A stretch of DNA of 43,820 bases. Source: Desulfomonilaceae bacterium. Lineage in GTDB: Bacteria; Desulfobacterota; Desulfomonilia; Desulfomonilales; Desulfomonilaceae. Each line of letters starts with the position of its first letter. The stretch's first letter is position 1. Of this stretch, positions 34,036-42,746 are shown in pieces. Both the position numbers and the translations under genes were made by a program. Below the pieces are notes generated by a model. The model was not told where the DNA came from, did no database searches, and saw only the letters and a list, made by a program, of their open reading frames with translations. The DNA is taken from NCBI GenBank assembly GCA_031082285.1, contig JAVHLK010000033.1, positions 1 to 43,820 of the forward strand, read 5' to 3'.

Positions 34036-35331
34036 ATGAGAATCGTTCCACAGTACTGGGACAAAGAGTTCGAGTGCATGTCGCTTGACCAACGAGACGA
34101 AACCATCACGCTCACGATGCACAAATACTTGAGATATGCCTACCAGAACTCCGTCTTCTACAGGAACGCCTTTGATCGAGCGGGGTTCCGGCCCGAAGAA
34201 ATTGTTGATCTCGATCGTTTTAAGGCGCGGGTGCCGTTCCTCACCCACCGAGACGTGATCAAGAATCAGCGAACGAATCCCCCGTACGGCGGTTTTCTCG
34301 CCGTAAACCAGAAGGACATCGTCAGGATTTACTGTGCTCCGGGTCCCCTCGTGATCCCCTTTGCACTCAGCGATATGGAGGAATTCATAAACAGTACCGC
34401 GCAGGGACTCCACATATGCGGAGCACGCTCCGGCGATATTTGCGATGTCACGTCGGCCTACCAGTGGCAATTGGCAGGGACAATCATCGATGACGGCTTC
34501 CGCCGCATCGGCTGTGCGGTTGTACCCGGCGGCGCAGGGATGGCCAGGACCCACATAACCATCATGAAACACTTGGGAGCAACGGTTTTCTATGCTTTCC
34601 CATCGTTTGCAATGAAACTGGTTCAAACGGCCGGGGAAATGGGAATTCATCCGGCGACGGACATGAACGTGCGTCTTATTGTCCTGGCAACCGGTGCCTA
34701 TTCCGACGCACAACGACTCACATTGGAGGAATTCTTCAATGCGGAAGTTCGCAGTATGTACGGCGGGGCGGAAACCGGTTTTGTCGCATCGGAATGTTCA
34801 GAAAGATGTGGTGTTCACTGCTTCAGTAAATCCATCGTGGAGGTGGTGGATCCTGACACCGGCCGGCAGGTTCCCGATGGGACTCCGGGGGAGATAGTGT
34901 TGACCGACCTTTCTCGCCGCGCACTGCCGATGATTCGCTACCGGACTGGAGATCTCACGGAAGGACTTGAGCACGACACCTGCTCGTGCGGGCGGACTTC
35001 ACCGCGTCTCGGGAGACTGATTGGCCGAACCGAAGATATCCCTCGCGTAAAAGGCACTCTTGTACTTCCTGATAGTATTGCTGAAGTCCTGGCCACTGAC
35101 GAGTCCTTCGGACGATTTCAAATCATTTTGGACCGCGTGGGTTTTGCCGATAGGCTCACCGTAAGAGTCGAATCCAGGAGATCCAGAATCTCTGGAGTTG
35201 CTAAGCGGTCACTTCTGGAAGACATTCGTGCCGCGATCTTCTTCAAACCCGAGATAGAGATCGTTCCTATGGGCGCCATCGAATCGTGTGCGCCGATCCT
35301 GGTGGACGAGCGACCGACATTAAGAGAATAG
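34036..35331 (+). CDS. Phenylacetate-CoA-ligase-like (PaaK family) protein with degenerate P-loop
   Basis: This 431-residue protein starts at the ATG at 34036 behind GAGGAG. The N-terminus (YQNSVFYRNAFDRAGF, VPFLTHRDVIKNQ) and the later motifs (YGGAETG at about 242, YRTGDL at about 302, CSCGRTSPRLGRLIGRTED) are those of PaaK-type AMP ligases, including Cys residues that bind zinc in relatives. The ATP-binding P-loop, normally SSGTTGKPT, is replaced by CAPGPLVIP at about 98. Catalytic adenylation is therefore doubtful. It may be a non-adenylating paralogue or act only as an acyl/CoA-binding or thioester-transfer protein. It directly follows two dehydrogenases and ends this block. Confidence 0.85.
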   Translation: MRIVPQYWDKEFECMSLDQRDETITLTMHKYLRYAYQNSVFYRNAFDRAGFRPEEIVDLDRFKARVPFLTHRDVIKNQRTNPPYGGFLAVNQKDIVRIYCAPGPLVIPFALSDMEEFINSTAQGLHICGARSGDICDVTSAYQWQLAGTIIDDGFRRIGCAVVPGGAGMARTHITIMKHLGATVFYAFPSFAMKLVQTAGEMGIHPATDMNVRLIVLATGAYSDAQRLTLEEFFNAEVRSMYGGAETGFVASECSERCGVHCFSKSIVEVVDPDTGRQVPDGTPGEIVLTDLSRRALPMIRYRTGDLTEGLEHDTCSCGRTSPRLGRLIGRTEDIPRVKGTLVLPDSIAEVLATDESFGRFQIILDRVGFADRLTVRVESRRSRISGVAKRSLLEDIRAAIFFKPEIEIVPMGAIESCAPILVDERPTLRE

Positions 35332-35376
35332 CCATGTGACGACGCTTGGGCCCCTCGCACGATTGGCCGGTTTCCA

Positions 35377-35388
35377 GCGTCTAGACGC
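35377..35388. promoter_or_regulatory. 12-bp perfect palindrome GCGTCTAGACGC
   Basis: A perfect 12-bp palindrome lies 46 bp after the PaaK-like stop. It has the size of a dimeric repressor operator, but no partner site was seen nearby. Confidence 0.3.
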
Positions 35389-35754
35389 CGGCACCACGAC
35401 CTTGGACCTTGGCCGTGCCGAATTCCCGTTTCGCTCGAAACTCATGAGATGGGCGGGACGCCTAGTTTGAACCTTGGGGTTTGGCGCATCCAAAGGAGCT
35501 ATCCAAACAGAAAACCACTAGGAAATCGCTCCTGTGGTGGGCGCCTTAGAATATGCAGTCTGTCCGATTCTCGCAGACATAGAGACCAGGGATTCGGAAG
35601 CTGCTGAATTCGTAACAATTGAGACGCGAATCATGCCGGCAAGAACGGCGAATCGCGCCACAACGAAGCATGCAAGTCTGCGTCCGTGGTGAGAAGTCCG
35701 TGGCTTCGCCTTGGACGGGGCCGCGCGGAGAGCGCATCGTGCGCATCCTTTGGA

Positions 35755-35782
35755 TCAGTGGTCGTCGAAGGACGGCCACTGA
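35755..35782 (+). other. 12-bp stem, 4-nt loop hairpin upstream of the acetoacetyl-CoA synthetase-like gene
   Basis: TCAGTGGTCGTC and GACGGCCACTGA pair over 12 positions (one G-T wobble) around the loop GAAG. It stands 82 bp before the start codon. No T-run follows. It could be a leader-RNA structure or a terminator that has lost its tail. Confidence 0.5.
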
Positions 35783-35864
35783 CAACGCAAAGAGATGCCA
35801 AGATGACCATATGACTTTGAGCGGTCGGGAGATCTGATCTATCGTCCGCGAAGGGAGAAAGACG

Positions 35865-37859
35865 ATGGAAATAGGATCGGTGAAGGAAGGCGACCTACTA
35901 TGGCAACCGTCGGAAGAAGTTAAGAACGCTGCAAATGTCTCTCAGTACATGAATTGGCTGAAGGATGAGAAGGGCCGGCACTTCAAGACCTATGAGGACC
36001 TCTGGGAGTGGTCTGTAACAAACATCGAAGACTTCTGGGAGTCTATTTGGCATTTCTATGGGACGAAAGCGTCCTCCCCGTACTCCACGGTTATCACTGA
36101 AAGAAGCATGCCGGGTGCAGTCTGGTTCAAGGACGCAAAACTCAACTATACCGAGCAGGTTTTTCGAAACTTGCGCTCTGAGACTCCTGCGCTAAAGTTT
36201 CAGTCAGAGATAAGCCCGTACGTGGAGATCTCCTGGGAGGAGCTACACCAACAAGTGGTTGCCATAGCCCTGTCCTTGCGCAAGATGGGCGTTGGGCCGG
36301 GAGATCGTGTTGTCGCCTATTTGCCGAACATACCTCAAACGCTCGTCGCGTTTCTTGCCTGTGCATCCATTGGGGCTACCTGGTCGAGCTGTTCCCCCGA
36401 TTTTGGTGCACGCAGCGTGTTGGATCGCTTCCAACAGATTGAGCCCAAAGTGTTGTTCGGCGTGGACGGGTATCAGTACGGCGGCAGAAAGTTCGACTGC
36501 CGGCCTATAATGATGAAGCTTCAGCAAGCCATGCCTACCTTAAAGCATACGGTGATCGTGCCATACTTGAATCCGGAGGGAACTCCGGAGGGCTTCAGGC
36601 CGGGGCACATCTGGGATGACCTGTTGAACGAGACGGGAGACCTGGAATACGAGCAGGTTGACTTCAACCATCCCCTCTGGGTGGTCTATTCATCAGGAAC
36701 TACGGGGCTGCCAAAACCCCTTGTCCACGGCCATGGAGGAATCATTTTGGAGCTGCAAAAATTCCTGGGGCTCCATGTGAATATCAAGAAAGGGGAGACA
36801 CTCTTCTGGTTCAGTACCACCGGATGGGTTATGTGGAACATTCTACAGGCCGGCCTGATGCTGGGGGCTACGGCGGTTCTCTACGACGGCAGCCCCGGCT
36901 ATCCGGACATGGATGTGCTGTGGGAGCTTGCCGAGAAAGCAAAGATGAACGTCTTCGGCACAAGTGCCGCCTTTATTACCGCCTGCATGAACGAGGGCAT
37001 GGAACCCGGTAAGAAGCATGATCTGAGCGCATTGAAGGCGGTTGGTTCCACTGGCTCTCCTCTCTCGCCCGCAGGGTTCAAATGGGTCTACGATTCCATC
37101 AAGGACGACATCCTGCTGGGGTCCGTCAGCGGAGGAACTGATCCGTGTACCGCTTTCCTGGGATGCTGTCCGCTGCTTCCGGTACGGGCCGGAGAGCTCC
37201 AGTGTAGATGCCTGGGAGTCAGGGCGGAAGCCCTGGACGATAGTGGCCGAGAGCTTGTCAACGAGGTAGGCGAGCTTGTGATTAGCGAGCCCATGCCCTC
37301 CATGCCGCTGTACCTTTGGAACGATCCAGACAATAAACGGTACATTGAAAGCTACTTTGAGAAGTATCCGGGTAAATGGAGACATGGGGATTGGGTCAAG
37401 ATAACTCCATCGGGAAGCTGTGTGGTTCTGGGGCGTTCCGACTCAACACTCAAACGCATGGGTGTCCGCATGGGCAGTAGCGAGATCTATGGAGTTGTTG
37501 ATGAGATCCCGGAAGTAGTGGAAAGCCTCATAGTCGGTTTTGAGGGGCCGGACGGCAGATACCTCATGCCGTTGTTTGTAGCGCTTCAACCCGGTTTGGA
37601 ATTAGACGATAGCCTGAAAAAAAAGATAGCAGCCAAAATCCGCAGTTCCTTGTCGCCCAGGCACGTACCTGATGAGATCTACGTCGTACCTGAGATTCCC
37701 AAGACTCTCAACATGAAGAAGCTTGAGGTCCCGGTCAAGAAGATCCTCTCGGGCCTTCCCCCGGAAACATCAGTCAACCTGGACTCAATGAGTAACCCGG
37801 AGTCGCTCGACTTCTTTATCGACATGGCTAAGGAAATGTACGGCAGTAAGCAGGTCTGA
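35865..37859 (+). CDS. Acetoacetyl-CoA synthetase-like ligase
   Basis: This 664-residue ANL ligase has the long N-terminal region typical of acetoacetate-CoA ligases (LLWQPSEEVKNAANVSQYM, then PGAVWFKDAKLNYTE). The P-loop YSSGTTGLPKPLVHGHGG lies at about 275, SVSGGTDPCTAFLG follows, and WRHGDWVKITPSG is at about 505. The C-terminal segment PKTLNMKKLEVPVKKIL contains the catalytic Lys region. The family makes acetoacetyl-CoA from acetoacetate, ATP and CoA; some members use other short 3-oxo or branched acids. AAGGGAG precedes the ATG. A canonical thiolase gene five genes on could cleave the product to acetyl-CoA. Confidence 0.9.
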   Translation: MEIGSVKEGDLLWQPSEEVKNAANVSQYMNWLKDEKGRHFKTYEDLWEWSVTNIEDFWESIWHFYGTKASSPYSTVITERSMPGAVWFKDAKLNYTEQVFRNLRSETPALKFQSEISPYVEISWEELHQQVVAIALSLRKMGVGPGDRVVAYLPNIPQTLVAFLACASIGATWSSCSPDFGARSVLDRFQQIEPKVLFGVDGYQYGGRKFDCRPIMMKLQQAMPTLKHTVIVPYLNPEGTPEGFRPGHIWDDLLNETGDLEYEQVDFNHPLWVVYSSGTTGLPKPLVHGHGGIILELQKFLGLHVNIKKGETLFWFSTTGWVMWNILQAGLMLGATAVLYDGSPGYPDMDVLWELAEKAKMNVFGTSAAFITACMNEGMEPGKKHDLSALKAVGSTGSPLSPAGFKWVYDSIKDDILLGSVSGGTDPCTAFLGCCPLLPVRAGELQCRCLGVRAEALDDSGRELVNEVGELVISEPMPSMPLYLWNDPDNKRYIESYFEKYPGKWRHGDWVKITPSGSCVVLGRSDSTLKRMGVRMGSSEIYGVVDEIPEVVESLIVGFEGPDGRYLMPLFVALQPGLELDDSLKKKIAAKIRSSLSPRHVPDEIYVVPEIPKTLNMKKLEVPVKKILSGLPPETSVNLDSMSNPESLDFFIDMAKEMYGSKQV

Positions 37860-37957
37860 AATAGCGGGCGGTTGGGACTCATGGTCTGAAGTTCCCGATT
37901 GACGTGCTCTCGAGGAGTAACAACCCGTACGCACTCATGAGATCACGGAGGACACGT

Positions 37958-39463
37958 ATGGGATTGTACGATATTACTGTATACAACCTCCTTGGGCGAA
38001 ACGCCCGAGTTAATGGTGATGGAACGGCTCTCGTCTTTGGTGAGAACACGATCTCGCACGAACAGCTCCTGGAAATAGTTGATAGGCTTGCAGCCGGACT
38101 CAGGTCGGCCGGTGTCGGGCGAGGCTCTCGTATCGGCATTTTGGCCAAGAACTGTCCCGAGTACGTATATCTCTACGGAGCTGCCGCCAAACTCGGGGCG
38201 GTCGTGGTTCCGATAAACTGGCGTCTCACGCCGAGTGAAATCGGTTACATCCTCGCCGATGCCCTGCCGGCGGTTCTTCTTGTAGAGGCGGAATTTAAGC
38301 CGCTTCTAAATTTTCCGGAGGCCTCATCAAGTATTCCAAAACAATGTCTCAGTTTAGGGGATGGGGACGGGGCGTTCAAGGGGTTACAGCAGATCCTGGA
38401 CGGGCCTGCCCCAACTGGAGATGCAGCCGGCTTTGACGACGGGTACGTGATGATTTACACTGCAGCGGTCTCAGGAAAACCGCGCGGCGCAGTGCTCACG
38501 CATAAAGGGCTCTTCTTGGCGTCCATGGAACTGGTCAGCCAATGGGGGCTTACAGCAGAAGACACTAATCTGGCGGTATTACCTCTCTTCCATGTAGCAG
38601 GGATACTGACACTAATGTCGGCTATTGAGGCAGGTGGAACGAACGTGATTCTTCGGGACTTCGACCCGGAAACGGCAGTTAAGTGCATATGGGAATCGGG
38701 CGTGAGCTTCTTCATCTCTTTTCCACCGATGCTCAGTTCGCTGTTGGATAGAGCAGAGGCTGAATCCGTTGACATCACGAGCATCAGGCATCTGCTCGGT
38801 ATCGACAATCCGGATACTATTGACCGTTTCGAGAAAATGGCCGGAGCGACCTTTTGGTCCACCTATGGACAAACTGAAACCTCTGGAATTGCATCTTTTG
38901 CACCGTACAAGGATCAGCCCGGCTCTGCTGGTCTGCCGATTCGGCCGGTCGAGGTACAAGTAGTCGATGAATACGACAACATCTTGCCCCCGGGGAAATC
39001 AGGAGAAATAGTCGTTCGAGGGCCGACAATCTTTCAAGGCTACTGGAACCTCCCTACTGAAACAGCTCACACATTTCGTGCTGGTTGGCACCATACGGGT
39101 GACCTGGGACGTTTCAGCGAAGATGGCTACCTATGGTTCGAGGGTCGGTTATCGGAGAAGGAGTTGATCAAATCTGGGGGCGAAAACGTATATCCGGCCG
39201 AGGTGGAAAAGGCCGTATTGGAACATCCCATAGTAGAGGAAGCCTGTGTGATAGGCGTCCCCGACGAACAATGGGGCGAGACCATAAAGGCCGTCTGTGT
39301 GCTGAAAAGTGGCGAAACGGTTAAGGAATCGGAGTTAATCGAATTCGTCGCGTCGAGAATCGCTCGGTACAAGAAGCCGAAACGCGTGGTTTTCGTCACC
39401 AAGTTACCCAAGAAGCCGGACGGTGGGGTAGATCGAGCAAAAGTAAAGGGCCTGTACGGATGA
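37958..39463 (+). CDS. Acyl-CoA ligase with unusual P-loop and altered A10 motif
   Basis: This 501-residue ligase starts at the ATG at 37958 behind GGAGGA; the frame opens earlier without a ribosome site. The P-loop reads YTAAVSGKPRGAVLTH at about 167 where most relatives have YTSGTTGxPKGA. The other core motifs are regular: STYGQTETSG, WHHTGDLGRFSEDGY and SGGENVYPAEVE. The A10 motif reads PKKPDGGVDRAK, so the usual Lys of GK is not at its place. It may still form an acyl-CoA, perhaps more slowly or by a variant mechanism. The stop overlaps the next ATG (ATGA at 39460), which couples it to the small unknown protein. Confidence 0.88.
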   Translation: MGLYDITVYNLLGRNARVNGDGTALVFGENTISHEQLLEIVDRLAAGLRSAGVGRGSRIGILAKNCPEYVYLYGAAAKLGAVVVPINWRLTPSEIGYILADALPAVLLVEAEFKPLLNFPEASSSIPKQCLSLGDGDGAFKGLQQILDGPAPTGDAAGFDDGYVMIYTAAVSGKPRGAVLTHKGLFLASMELVSQWGLTAEDTNLAVLPLFHVAGILTLMSAIEAGGTNVILRDFDPETAVKCIWESGVSFFISFPPMLSSLLDRAEAESVDITSIRHLLGIDNPDTIDRFEKMAGATFWSTYGQTETSGIASFAPYKDQPGSAGLPIRPVEVQVVDEYDNILPPGKSGEIVVRGPTIFQGYWNLPTETAHTFRAGWHHTGDLGRFSEDGYLWFEGRLSEKELIKSGGENVYPAEVEKAVLEHPIVEEACVIGVPDEQWGETIKAVCVLKSGETVKESELIEFVASRIARYKKPKRVVFVTKLPKKPDGGVDRAKVKGLYG

Positions 39464-39828
39464 AATGGCGAAATCGAGTACTGAGTCACGAGGCAGGACA
39501 GATGCCCAGAGAATATGTTCATGAATTGAAGTCGGAGATTCGTTCAATTTCCGGGTCCTACGAGCTTGAGTATGAGCTGGCCGTGGAAATGGACCGGAAA
39601 ACGGTAATCTGCCTTATCGGAACCGGGATCGTGGACAACTCATGCTGCGGCGTGGGTGGTTGCAGATTCGCACTGGTTCCCGGATATGTGCTGTCCCACA
39701 AGATTTACCGAAACGATGAAGGCTTATGGGTATCTCAGGTGGAGTCCATTAGTGACGAAGAGTTGCGCGGCAAGATAACAAACATCCTCAAGAAACAGGA
39801 ACTGGTTCAACAAGTTCGATTTTTGTGA
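39460..39828 (+). CDS. Small protein of unknown function with CCGVGGC motif
   Basis: I do not recognise this protein. It has 122 residues if it starts at the ATG overlapping the upstream ligase stop, or 108 from the ATG at 39502, which has purine-rich sequence ahead. The centre has a hydrophobic strand-like run followed by a Cys-rich turn (ICLIGTGIVDNSCCGVGGCRF), then a soluble charged tail with a helix (DEELRGKITNILKKQE). The three Cys could bind a metal or cluster. There is no signal peptide. Its tight coupling suggests a partner role with the ligase or the fusion protein that follows. Confidence 0.7.
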   Translation: MKWRNRVLSHEAGQMPREYVHELKSEIRSISGSYELEYELAVEMDRKTVICLIGTGIVDNSCCGVGGCRFALVPGYVLSHKIYRNDEGLWVSQVESISDEELRGKITNILKKQELVQQVRFL

Positions 39829-39873
39829 ATCATGAGATGACCGAGATCTGGATCTAAGCAGGAGGAATCCGCA

Positions 39874-41322
39874 ATGGAAGGAATCGTCTCTTACGGAGGC
39901 TACATACCGAGACTAAGGATAGATCGAAAACTCATCTACCAAGCAGTTGGCTGGCTCAATCCAGCCACATTTATGAAGGGCGAAAAGGCCGTCGCGAATT
40001 TTGATGAAGACAGCCTGACAATGGGCGTTGCAGCGGGAATAGAATGCCTCAAGGGCGTTGATCGCGCCGGCGTTGATGCACTGTACTTCGCGTGCACCAC
40101 GCCGCCGTACGCGGAGCGACAGAACGCCGAGATTGCAGCCACGGCCCTGGATTTGAAAAGCCGGATCAGAAGTGCGGATTTTACGGGAACGCTGAAGGCG
40201 GGAACGACAGCCCTACTCTCTGCTTTAGACGCCGTTAAGGCCGGCACAATGAATTCGGTGCTTGTATGCTCAGCCGATCAACGCATGGGAAAGCCCGGTA
40301 GCGCTCAAGAAGAGATCTTTGGAGACGGAGCCGCCGCGATCCTGATGGGCTCGGAAAACGTGACAGCGCAATTCCTCGGATCATTCTCGGTCTCGTACGA
40401 CTTTTCGGACCATTGGAGGAGCTCCGGATCAATTTTCGACCGCCAGTGGGAAGACCGTTTCATCAGGGATGTAGGGTACACCAAGTTCGTGGTGGAGGTC
40501 TTGCAAGGACTGGCCATCGAATGTGGCATCTCAGCCGATCAAATCACAAAAGTGATCTATCCCTGTCTTTATGCCGCGGATTTCAAAAAAATCGCCCGGA
40601 CCTTGAAGATTTCAGACCAACAGATCGTCGAGCCGCTCCTAGGACAGATAGGCTTTACCGGCACTCCGGATCCGTTCATCCATCTGGCAATGGCTCTGGA
40701 CCAGTCAAAACCCGGAGATCGAATCGCTGTGGTCGGTTTCGGAGCCGGCGCGGATGCAGTTCTGTTTGAGGTCACGGAGAACATAGAAAAGTCTAGGGGA
40801 AGTCGCAGAAGTGTTGGACACTATCTAGAGAACAAGAGACAGTTGGACGGCTACGAGAAAATGATCTCTTTCCGGAACTTGCTTCCCATGGAAAAAGGTA
40901 TCAGGGGAGAAAGTATTCCGCCGACGGCAATGTCGGCACTGTGGAGAAATCGGGATCAGGTTCTGGGGCTTTACGGTTCCCAGTGCCGGGCTTGCGGAAC
41001 GCCGCAGTTTCCGGCGCAGCGGATTTGTGTCAAGCCGAACTGCGGGGCGGTTGACCAGATGGTCCCGTACCGTTTCTCGGACAAGAAGGGAACCCTGTTC
41101 ACGTTTACGGGTGACTACCTTGCGTTCTGCACCAACCCTCCGTCGATCTACGGAGTCGTGGATTTTGAAGGCGGCGGGCGATATCAATTCGACCTGACCG
41201 ACGTGGAGCTAGAGAATGTCAAGGTAAGCATGCCTCTAGAGATGAGCTTCAGAAAGAAGTACCTGGATGAAAGAGCAGGTATTCACGGCTACTTCTGGAA
41301 GGCGGTTCCCGCAATGTCATAG
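39874..41322 (+). CDS. HMG-CoA-synthase-fold protein fused to a DUF35 Zn-ribbon/OB domain, catalytic residues missing
   Basis: This 482-residue fusion has an archaeal-type HMG-CoA synthase fold at residues 1 to about 310, then a Zn ribbon (CRAC at 371-374, CVKPNC at 385-390) and an OB domain. The synthase part keeps fold landmarks such as GVAAGIECL, AGTTALLSALD and FGDGAAAILMG. By alignment from memory with archaeal enzymes, the catalytic Cys is L107 (TLKAGT), the Glu of GSES is T75 (CTTPPYA), and the His of FHQPN is P230 (YPCL). All three catalytic residues thus appear lost. AGGAGGA precedes the ATG. A canonical thiolase follows, which suggests a scaffold that links the thiolase with CoA substrates. 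Confidence 0.88.
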   Translation: MEGIVSYGGYIPRLRIDRKLIYQAVGWLNPATFMKGEKAVANFDEDSLTMGVAAGIECLKGVDRAGVDALYFACTTPPYAERQNAEIAATALDLKSRIRSADFTGTLKAGTTALLSALDAVKAGTMNSVLVCSADQRMGKPGSAQEEIFGDGAAAILMGSENVTAQFLGSFSVSYDFSDHWRSSGSIFDRQWEDRFIRDVGYTKFVVEVLQGLAIECGISADQITKVIYPCLYAADFKKIARTLKISDQQIVEPLLGQIGFTGTPDPFIHLAMALDQSKPGDRIAVVGFGAGADAVLFEVTENIEKSRGSRRSVGHYLENKRQLDGYEKMISFRNLLPMEKGIRGESIPPTAMSALWRNRDQVLGLYGSQCRACGTPQFPAQRICVKPNCGAVDQMVPYRFSDKKGTLFTFTGDYLAFCTNPPSIYGVVDFEGGGRYQFDLTDVELENVKVSMPLEMSFRKKYLDERAGIHGYFWKAVPAMS

Positions 41323-41462
41323 TTCCTGGGGTTCCCAAGACGCCGCTCATGCACGGCCCTTCCACGCAGCCGCGGAGTAGCCGGCATCAGGCCCTAATGA
41401 TCAGTTCGGGCTTACTCGATCGAGACCGTTGCAGCCCGCCGCAACACGAGGAGGTTCACATA

Positions 41463-42659
41463 ATGGCTGAAGGCATCAAAGATAAGGTTGCCATCATAGG
41501 TATGGGATGCACGAAATTTGGTGAGCGCTGGGAAGCCGGCGTCGAAGATCTCATAGTCGAAGCATTTATGGAGGCCCTGGAGGACGCAGGTATTGAAAAG
41601 AAAGACCTGGGGGCTGCCTGGTTCGGCTCATGTTACGATGAAATCGGTTCCGGAAAGACTGCTATGCCGCTGAGTCTGACACTAAAGCTCCCATTCCTGC
41701 CTGTAACGAGGGTTGAGAACTACTGCGCAACCGGCACGGAGGCTCTGCGTGGAGCAGTGTATGCAGTTGCGTCGGGAGCCTACGACATCTGTCTCGCGCT
41801 TGGGGCTGAGAAGCTCAAGGACACCGGTTTTGGGGGGCTGCCCGAATTTGCCGGCCAGCTCGGAACCAAGAATCGTCTCATTCTTCCCACTCTGAGCGCG
41901 CCTGGTGGTTTCGCCATGATGGCAACGCGATATTTCTCCAAGTACGGGCTGAGCCCTGAGGAGGGAAAGGAGATATTGGCAATGATCTCCGCCAAAAGTC
42001 ATCAGAATGGCTCCAAGAATCCAAAGGCCCACCTTCGCAGGGAGATTAGCGTGGATCAGGTAATGAAAGCCCCCATGGTCGCATGGCCTCTCGGTCTGTT
42101 CGACTGCTGCGGAGTCAGCGACGGAGCCGCTGCAGCCATCGTATGCAGGGCCGACATGGCCAAGAGCTTTCGGCCGGATCCCGTGTACGTCAAGTCTATG
42201 CAGATAGCGGTAAGCTCCGGAGAGGAGATGATGTATACGGATTGGGACGCTAGTCATGTACAGAGCGCCACTGTTTGTGCGGCCCGGGCTTACGAAGAAG
42301 CGGGGATCAAGAACCCGAGAGAAGAGATCAGTATGATGGAAGTGCATGACTGCTTCTCCATTACCGAGCTGGTGGCGTACGAAGATCTGCGAATATCCGA
42401 GCGAGGGAAAGCGGGAAACGATGTGCGTGATGGGTTCTTCAACCTGGATGGACGGATTCCCTGCCAGCCCGATGGAGGGCTGAAGTGCTTCGGGCATCCC
42501 ATTGGAGCGTCAGGCTTGAGAATGATGTACGAAATGTACAAACAGCTCCAGGGCAAGGCCGGAGAAAGGCAGATTGCAGACCCCAGGTTGGGACTCACTC
42601 ACAACATGGGCGGATTCCCCAGTATGAACCTCATAAGCATGGCAATCGTCGGGCTTTAG
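41463..42659 (+). CDS. Canonical SCP2/archaeal-type thiolase
   Basis: This 398-residue thiolase starts at the ATG at 41463 behind GAGGAGG; the longer frame from 41349 covers the intergenic gap. Its catalytic set is intact: nucleophile in ENYCATGTEAL (C88), FGHPIGASG (H345) and LTHNMGG near the C-terminus. It probably carries out acetoacetyl-CoA or 3-ketoacyl-CoA thiolysis, or the reverse condensation. It lies next to the HMG-CoA-synthase-fold/DUF35 fusion, as in the archaeal complex where DUF35 links thiolase and HMG-CoA synthase. It is a useful control for the six degenerate thiolase-fold proteins of the triads. Confidence 0.94.
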   Translation: MAEGIKDKVAIIGMGCTKFGERWEAGVEDLIVEAFMEALEDAGIEKKDLGAAWFGSCYDEIGSGKTAMPLSLTLKLPFLPVTRVENYCATGTEALRGAVYAVASGAYDICLALGAEKLKDTGFGGLPEFAGQLGTKNRLILPTLSAPGGFAMMATRYFSKYGLSPEEGKEILAMISAKSHQNGSKNPKAHLRREISVDQVMKAPMVAWPLGLFDCCGVSDGAAAAIVCRADMAKSFRPDPVYVKSMQIAVSSGEEMMYTDWDASHVQSATVCAARAYEEAGIKNPREEISMMEVHDCFSITELVAYEDLRISERGKAGNDVRDGFFNLDGRIPCQPDGGLKCFGHPIGASGLRMMYEMYKQLQGKAGERQIADPRLGLTHNMGGFPSMNLISMAIVGL

Positions 42660-42746
42660 TATCGGTGAGGAGGCCTGAACGAGGGTGTTGGGACTGGGCA
42701 TGCATGAGATGTTGTCCCAGTCAGACGGTGTACTGGTTCAGCGGGA

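Larger units (their letters stand above)
35332..35864. other. 533-bp intergenic region without a supportable gene
   Basis: No open frame here has coding character or a ribosome site worth reporting. The region separates the PaaK-like gene from the acetoacetyl-CoA synthetase-like gene, so it probably holds a promoter for the latter. I see no convincing sigma-54 or sigma-70 promoter. Two symmetric elements are listed separately: a palindrome at 35377 and a long hairpin at 35755. Confidence 0.6.

Noticed and set aside
35619-35837. 72-codon open frame in the long gap
   Set aside because: Arg-rich translation without motifs and no ribosome site; regarded as chance.
41682-42497. 271-codon minus-strand open frame
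   Set aside because: Antisense of the canonical thiolase; no recognisable motifs.
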